From: Sergeia podlipaevii
Lineage: Eukaryota > Euglenozoa > Kinetoplastea > Trypanosomatida > Trypanosomatidae
NCBI GenBank assembly: GCA_030849805.1
Contig: JASANZ010002018.1
Coordinates: 1 to 33,692, forward strand
Length of the DNA: 33,692 nucleotides
Direction of reading: 5' to 3'
The translations under genes and the position numbers were made by a program. Shown one piece after another: positions 29,000 to 33,692 of this stretch (the first letter of the stretch is position 1; each line of letters begins with the position of its first letter). A model generated the notes under the pieces. It saw only the letters and a list, made by a program, of their open reading frames with translations. It was not told the DNA's origin and ran no database searches.

Positions 29000-29032
29000 C
29001 TAGAAGAGAGAGAAAAAAAAAGGAGGGAAAAA
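29000..29032 (-). promoter_or_regulatory. Candidate trans-splice acceptor of MGMT
   Basis: On the minus strand a long T/C tract (29032-29003) ends in TTCTAG, with AG at 29001-29000, about 71 nt upstream of the MGMT ATG. It is a textbook polypyrimidine-AG arrangement, recognised by pattern only. Confidence 0.6.
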
Positions 29033-29088
29033 GTACACGATGCTTCCTTTTCCTTATTTTCGTTTCGCACCTCTCTCTCTATATATGG

Positions 29089-29101
<13 letters not shown>

Positions 29102-29132
<31 letters not shown>
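29102..29132. repeat. GT/CA dinucleotide microsatellite
   Basis: About fifteen uninterrupted TG units, read as CA on the transcribed-sense strand, lie beside TA runs in the spacer upstream of MGMT. Confidence 0.9.
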
Positions 29133-29136
<4 letters not shown>

Positions 29137-29460
29137 CAGCTATCAGATAACCCTTTCTTAAACAAACAACAAAAAATAAAAGAAAGGAAAAAAACAAGAG
29201 AGCCAATTGAATAAAATGATAACAGCAAGACCATAACAATAGCATGCCGTATGTCCTCCGCATTCAGCAAGAAACAAAACAAGGAAAAAAATGAAAAAAG
29301 AAGCAAAAAGGCATAAATCGCAGAACTCTACCTCACGCGTACTCACCTTTCTCTCCTTTAAAAGACCATGAAACCAAAAAACATTCGAACTGGAAAAAAG
29401 AAAACAAAAATAATCATCATACTAATAATATCGCGAACAACAAAAAAGGGGAAAGGGTAG

Positions 29461-29573
29461 TGGGGAGTCTACACAGCTGGGACGCAGCGGCAAGCGCTGC
29501 GGCAGTGAGCAAACGTGTGCTTTGACGGCATGTCGCGTAATAGATGGCGCGGTGTGCGCTTATGGTGTTTGTT
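29461..29573. repeat. Direct repeat copy 1, 3' of H2B
   Basis: 113 bp identical to 30188-30300, offset 727 bp, with imperfect similarity a few bases further on both sides. It starts 120 nt after the H2B stop codon in the sense of transcription. It contains a perfect 6-bp stem with 5-nt loop at 29484-29500. The 727-bp period includes one whole H2B gene, as expected for a unit of a tandem histone array. Confidence 0.95.
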
Positions 29574-29692
29574 TGTTTGCTTCTTTCTTTCTTTGTCACT
29601 CCCATTGCCGCCGAAGAGGCAGTGGTGTGTGACACAGCATAGAGAGGGAGGAGAAAAAGTGTTGTATCTATCTAGACCGCACCGCTGCCACC

Positions 29693-30028
29693 CTAGTGGG
29701 CGGCGTTGGAGACGGCCTTGGTGCCCTCGGCCATGGCGTGCTTGGCGAGCTCAGCGGGGAGCACGATGCGCACGGCAGTCTGGAGCTCGCGAGCGCCGAG
29801 GGTCTTGCGCTTGTTGGCGCGGACGATGGAGGAGCCCTCGCTGGCGATGCGCTCGAAGATGTCGTTCACGAAGGAGTTGACGATCTTCATGGTGCGGCTC
29901 GACATGGACATCTGCTTGTTGATGGCCTTGAGGGAGCGGCTCACGTACACGTTCCAAGTGCGCTTGGGCTTGCGGTTGGACTTGCGAGCGGCGCGCTTGT
30001 GGGGGCGGGAGGACTTGGGGGTGGCCAT
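29693..30028 (-). CDS. H2B: Histone H2B
   Basis: 111 residues from ATG 30028 ([18 protein letters not shown]), TAG stop. The frame is open further upstream, but that part is UTR: the start is fixed by the typical trypanosomatid H2B N-terminus and by a splice-acceptor pattern between the two. The histone fold is complete: [16 protein letters not shown] (helix 1 region), [20 protein letters not shown] (helix 2), [20 protein letters not shown] (helix 3) and the C-terminal helix [16 protein letters not shown]. The N-terminal tail is short, as in other trypanosomatids. GC-rich third positions suggest high expression. The gene is enclosed by a 113-bp direct repeat, so it may be the surviving or assembly-collapsed copy of a tandem array. 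Confidence 0.98.
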   Translation of the reverse strand: MATPKSSRPHKRAARKSNRKPKRTWNVYVSRSLKAINKQMSMSSRTMKIVNSFVNDIFERIASEGSSIVRANKRKTLGARELQTAVRIVLPAELAKHAMAEGTKAVSNAAH

Positions 30029-30080
30029 TGCTGGTAGGTGTGTGGAGTGGTTGAGTGTGAGGTAATAGAGTGCTAGAAAG

Positions 30081-30147
30081 CTATCGGTATGTGCGTGGAA
30101 ACAACAGCAAATGGTGGAGGAGAGGAGGAGAGAGAAGAGTGGGAGGC
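30081..30147 (-). promoter_or_regulatory. Candidate trans-splice acceptor of H2B
   Basis: A C/T-rich tract on the minus strand (30147-30112) is followed by the first AG at 30082-30081, about 52 nt before the H2B ATG. It supports the start at 30028. Pattern-based only. Confidence 0.5.
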
Positions 30148-30187
30148 AGGCGCGAACCACCCCACGGACCCCCGGGAATGGGGGTGG

Positions 30188-30300
30188 TGGGGAGTCTACA
30201 CAGCTGGGACGCAGCGGCAAGCGCTGCGGCAGTGAGCAAACGTGTGCTTTGACGGCATGTCGCGTAATAGATGGCGCGGTGTGCGCTTATGGTGTTTGTT
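30188..30300. repeat. Direct repeat copy 2, 5' of H2B / 3' of ankyrin gene
   Basis: Identical over 113 bp to 29461-29573. It starts 127 nt after the ankyrin-gene stop, nearly the same spacing as copy 1 has from the H2B stop (120 nt). The hairpin copy is at 30211-30227. The upstream gene may therefore carry a histone-type 3' UTR segment. Confidence 0.95.
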
Positions 30301-30426
30301 CGTTTGTTGTTTGTGCAGTTGGAGAGAGACTGAGATGAGTTGTTGTGACGTATTTCGTTTTGTTGGTTGTTTTGGAGAGTGTGTATGTCTCTCTTTGTGT
30401 GTGTGTGGTGGGTGTTGAGTGGTGTT

Positions 30427-33400
30427 TTATGTGGGATGATGGAGCAGGTAGAAGACGGAGTGGAGAAGGTAGTATAGTACGAAGGCAATAGCAATTGGAA
30501 GGGCTATCTGTGTGTAGAGGAGTGAAAGGCGAAGAGCAACAGTGTTGGTGAGTAGACTGGGTGGTGGTGTAGTGAACATAATCAGAACTTTAGAGTGGAA
30601 GGTCGGTGTAGTAGGTGGGGGTTGTTGGCGGTTCGCCTGATTACGGGAGGGGGGATCGAGTAGTGGCAAGGGTGACGTAGGTGTTATCGCTACTGCGGAG
30701 AAAATTGGTGAGGCAGAAGGGACGATCGTGCGAAGGGTGTCTTCAGCGTCCTGGACGATGCAGCGGAATGCCCAGGCGTAGTAGTAGAGCGCTAGCAGAA
30801 GCAAAAGAAAGGCGCATAGGAATACAAAGTAGAGGATTTCATTGCCAGAGCCAACCGCTGTACCAATATAGGGAAAATAGCCGTGGTAGCGATGCACGTA
30901 GTGCCCTAACTGTGGACACCAAGCTGCGCGTCGATGAAGAACGAGCTGCTCATAGGGATCTATTTCCAAAAGGAATGCGGCCGCTACTGCTGCTGTTGTT
31001 CTTGTGTTGCGTGCACGCATGTGGCTATCCTGCACTAGCATAGTGGCCGAGGCTCTACAGGTGGTAGTGGTGTCCACGACAACAGTAGGGGGGTGGAGGT
31101 CCGAGTTGGCGGTGCGATAGTCGTTGTTGTTGTTGTGCGGATGATTGATAGTGGTACTTTTGTTGCAGCCGCTTGAGCGCTGATAGTCCTTCTGCTGCTG
31201 CTGCTCTTGTTGAATTGTGGTCGTGTCGATATAGCGCTTCCATGGCGTGCTGCTTGTGTGTATACTGTGATTCTGCGGGATGTGTTCAGTATCTGGGAGA
31301 GTTATGAAGCGAGGCGTAGGGGGTGAGATGGGCTGACTAGATACGTGTTGGCCCTGTAACAGGGTCTCCGCGGCGGCTTTCCGCACCTGCTCTGATATAA
31401 TGTCTCGCTGAAGTCGCGTGGAGATGCACAGCCGTGGCGTCACGCTCAGCACAACGCAGAACATCACAAACGCACACATTGCGCTGGGAGCCAACCAGTG
31501 CGTCAGCGCCTTGTGCCCATCAAAATGAAAGCTGTAGACGGCGAAGTAGTAGTCAACGCATGTATACCATATATGAAGCCCTATGCAGGTAATGAATCCT
31601 ATTCCCCAACCAACCGCTCGCAAGGGGCGTCGTGGTCGTGGGTGCACCCACCACTGTGAAGCAGCTGCGCCGGCGTTTGTGAGCCGTCCCCGAACACAGC
31701 TATAGCAGCAGCAGCGGCAGCAGCAGCACACACAGTCTCCCTTGCTCGTGCCATTTCCCTTTTTCCTTTCTCCTCCCCCTCCTCTTCCACCTTCTTCCTC
31801 TTCTTCTTCAATGAACTCCGTAGTCTCGTGGCACAAGCACGCTGGGTCTGCCCCATCCTGCACGCAAGCCGCGACGTACATGACACAGATAGACACAAAC
31901 ACCCCGATGAGTATCCACGGTTGCTGTGACCACTGACACAGCTTGAATACAGCTAGATGAGGCAGGATTGCAGCGCCTGCTGCTGCCGCAAGATCGCCCC
32001 AGGTGGTGGTGTGCCAGATGGCGATGCTCTGTGATGCCACGCGGGCTACATGCACATCGTCGTTGTCTACTCCCTCTTCCCTCTCTGCGTTCGCGCCATC
32101 GTTCATTATTTTCCCCCTTCCTTCTGGAACAGTAATCTTCTTCTCGTAGGGGGCCCTTTCGTTACAATAATCGCTGCTGCTGCTGCTTCCGCTGGCCTGT
32201 GTGTCAACATCCATCACACTATGTGTGCTTCGACGTTGGCGACAAGCGAACGCGACAGCGCTTGACAAGAGTGCTGTTGCCGCTGCTGCTCTTCTCATTT
32301 CCCACCACATTGCCCCCCGCTTTCTCTTTCCCTCTTTATTTGTCTTTCTCCTCTCTTGCTGTAATATTGTACCGCAATTGGACATTTCGTGAGTGAGGAG
32401 CGCGACGATTTCCTTTCGTCCCTTTAAGATCCAATGTTGTTGTTGTTGTTGTTGTTGCTGCTGCGTGCGTCGCGTATCACAACAGTGAAGACAAGGATAT
32501 GGTGAGAAGACAACTGCTGCTGCTGTTGTTCCTGCTGGTGTGTGCCCTCCCGTCTTGGAGGAAGCATCCCCACTGCTGACAACGTCAGCAACATCAACAG
32601 TGGTAGAGTCCATGACAGAGCTGCAGGTATAAGAAGGAGACTCCATGTTAAAAGCTAGTGATTGCACAGCAGCCACGTTGCCCAGAGACTTACCGCTCTT
32701 CTCAATGAATATCCCCAGACAGCAGGAACAACAACAGCAACAGTTACATACAGAATGTGATGCTGATGACAAAGCCTCTGCAGAACTTTTCCTCCAACGA
32801 GTACATCGTCGCCACAGCAAAAGCAGACCTCCCAGAGCCAGTCCTCTACACAAGGTCACATGACCCCAGTACCTCAGTCTTGCTTTTGATCCGCGCAATA
32901 TCCTCATCAACGTCTCCGCCGCTGGTGGCGTGGTGGCGGGTGCTGCTGCTAGACGAGTGGTAAGAGATGACCTCTTGAACACGTGTTGCATGCGTCGCCA
33001 CCACCACCACCTTCGCGTCTGCTCCCGTGTCTCATCATCTTCTAAAAGTCTCTGCGAGAGCTGAAGATGCTCTGCCTGCACACGTGCCCCACAGCGAAGC
33101 AAGCTGCGCACGAGAAGGGCATCCCCAGTACCAATGGCGCATTCAAGTGGTGTGGGATGGTGCTGAGAGCATCCACTACTACTGCGAACTGCAGCACCGC
33201 CAACATCATATGAGGAGTGAAGCGTATCAACATAAGGAAGAAAAAAGTTCTTCGCAGCAGCAGTACTACCAGGTATAAAACGTAATTCAGTACCATTGAC
33301 AGAAGGAGAGCAAGAAGAAGTATTGCTACTGGATAGATGCAGCGGTGATTTACCATTGTTGCCTGTGTCGTCACCACTATCACCACTAGCATTACCAGGG

Positions 33401-33692
33401 TAGAATTCTCTGTAGCACACCTGGACAGAGGCAGCGGCCTTCTCACCCGCCGCTAAACCGAGTGTAGTCTCGTCTGCCATGTTGTTTGAGTAGCGCGCAC
33501 GCAGCTGCGGTGCGTGAGCGACGCCAGCAGAAGCGCGAGCAGGCACATGGCATGCCTCCTTTTCCTCCTTCTCATGCGCCGTGAGGTACCGTGGCAACGC
33601 TTCCGTATTTTGTTCCTCTTGCTTCTCTTCCTCGCCCTCACGCGCGTTGACGTCCATGCCCAGCTGCTCTATAAGATAGAGAGCCGCGAAGC
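30427..33692 (-). CDS. Ankyrin-repeat membrane protein with degenerate DHHC-like domain (5' end outside window)
   Basis: The frame is open to the right edge of the window, so the gene is partial; TAA stop at 30427. An ATG at 33657 is not the start: the codons before it read FAALYLIEQLGMDVNAREG, a typical ankyrin helix and loop spanning the ATG. Another ankyrin-like unit is HPTPLECAIGTGDALLVRSL (about 33165-33100). Hydrophobic segments follow, including AAILPHLAVFKLCQW, ILIGVFVSICVMYVAACV, GFITCIGLHIWYTCVDYYF and APSAMCAFVMFCVVLSV. Next is a block at 30930-30841 that aligns without gaps to the DHHC cysteine-rich domain but reads RAAWCPQLGHYVHRYHGYF, then PYIGTAVG; a transmembrane helix (ILYFVFLCAFLLLLLALYYY) follows. 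The layout is that of ankyrin-DHHC S-acyltransferases (Akr1/HIP14), yet the catalytic DHHC is HGYF and most zinc ligands are gone. Probably a pseudoenzyme; alternatively an unrelated membrane protein. Confidence 0.72.
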   Translation of the reverse strand, partial: FAALYLIEQLGMDVNAREGEEEKQEEQNTEALPRYLTAHEKEEKEACHVPARASAGVAHAPQLRARYSNNMADETTLGLAAGEKAAASVQVCYREFYPGNASGDSGDDTGNNGKSPLHLSSSNTSSCSPSVNGTELRFIPGSTAAAKNFFLPYVDTLHSSYDVGGAAVRSSSGCSQHHPTPLECAIGTGDALLVRSLLRCGARVQAEHLQLSQRLLEDDETREQTRRWWWWRRMQHVFKRSSLTTRLAAAPATTPPAAETLMRILRGSKARLRYWGHVTLCRGLALGGLLLLWRRCTRWRKSSAEALSSASHSVCNCCCCCSCCLGIFIEKSGKSLGNVAAVQSLAFNMESPSYTCSSVMDSTTVDVADVVSSGDASSKTGGHTPAGTTAAAVVFSPYPCLHCCDTRRTQQQQQQQQQHWILKGRKEIVALLTHEMSNCGTILQQERRKTNKEGKRKRGAMWWEMRRAAAATALLSSAVAFACRQRRSTHSVMDVDTQASGSSSSSDYCNERAPYEKKITVPEGRGKIMNDGANAEREEGVDNDDVHVARVASQSIAIWHTTTWGDLAAAAGAAILPHLAVFKLCQWSQQPWILIGVFVSICVMYVAACVQDGADPACLCHETTEFIEEEEEEGGRGGGGERKKGNGTSKGDCVCCCCRCCCYSCVRGRLTNAGAAASQWWVHPRPRRPLRAVGWGIGFITCIGLHIWYTCVDYYFAVYSFHFDGHKALTHWLAPSAMCAFVMFCVVLSVTPRLCISTRLQRDIISEQVRKAAAETLLQGQHVSSQPISPPTPRFITLPDTEHIPQNHSIHTSSTPWKRYIDTTTIQQEQQQQKDYQRSSGCNKSTTINHPHNNNNDYRTANSDLHPPTVVVDTTTTCRASATMLVQDSHMRARNTRTTAAVAAAFLLEIDPYEQLVLHRRAAWCPQLGHYVHRYHGYFPYIGTAVGSGNEILYFVFLCAFLLLLLALYYYAWAFRCIVQDAEDTLRTIVPSASPIFSAVAITPTSPLPLLDPPSRNQANRQQPPPTTPTFHSKVLIMFTTPPPSLLTNTVALRLSLLYTQIALPIAIAFVLYYLLHSVFYLLHHPT

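Larger units (their letters stand above)
28929..29460. other. Spacer between H2B and MGMT genes
   Basis: AT-rich, with TA runs, a long GT dinucleotide run at 29102-29132 and purine-rich stretches. It holds the MGMT 5' leader and the distal H2B 3' region. The direct-repeat copy begins at about 29455. Nothing else was recognised. Confidence 0.65.
30029..30426. other. Spacer between ankyrin gene and H2B
   Basis: Contains the H2B 5' leader, the second copy of the 113-bp direct repeat, a short ACCCCC/GGGGGT inverted repeat at about 30168-30185 and GT-rich sequence next to the ankyrin stop codon. It is richer in GC than the other spacers. The segment between the ankyrin stop and the repeat is not similar to that between the H2B stop and its repeat. 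Confidence 0.7.

Noticed and set aside
33655..33657. ATG as start of the ankyrin protein
   Set aside because: The frame is open through this ATG to the window edge and the codons before it complete an ankyrin helix, so the gene starts outside the window.

Overview
This is a stretch of a kinetoplastid (trypanosomatid) nuclear chromosome. Every convincing gene lies on the minus strand. They are intron-poor, well separated and preceded (in transcription sense) by polypyrimidine tracts followed by AG, as expected for one polycistronic unit processed by spliced-leader trans-splicing and polyadenylation. The histone H2B, the E. coli-type adenylosuccinate lyase and the long spacers rich in homopolymers and dinucleotide repeats fit this assignment. 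I cannot name the genus. The standard code is in use: TAG, TAA and TGA all occur as terminators, and very long frames have no internal stops.

In transcription order (right to left) the window holds: the 3' part of an ankyrin-repeat membrane protein whose C-terminus resembles a DHHC palmitoyltransferase with a destroyed active site (30427 to beyond 33692); a short histone H2B gene flanked by a 113-bp perfect direct repeat (29693-30028); an O6-methylguanine-DNA methyltransferase (28077-28928); a giant 3361-residue TRF4-like non-canonical nucleotidyltransferase split by two huge low-complexity insertions (16094-26179); an LLPH/DUF2423-like nucleolar protein (14312-15115); an ARF-family GTPase (13040-13609); ribosomal protein uL5/L11 (11528-12094); a 945-residue protein I do not recognise (8153-10990); a possible decayed gene with four in-frame stops behind an intact-looking splice acceptor (6723-7205); adenylosuccinate lyase (4351-5769); and a CLN3/battenin-family membrane protein with large disordered insertions (108-3212).

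The genes do not form a pathway; neighbours in trypanosomatid transcription units are usually unrelated. A shared theme is expansion of CAG/CTG-type triplets. Read in different frames they give poly-Gln, poly-Ala, poly-Ser and poly-Cys tracts in at least four of the proteins. Spacers of 0.4-1.9 kb are AT-rich simple sequence; I found no tRNA, rRNA, snRNA, mobile element or CRISPR array in them. The best leads are the pseudo-DHHC ankyrin protein, the split TRF4-like enzyme, the H2B-flanking repeat with its hairpin, and the stop-interrupted frame at 6723-7205.
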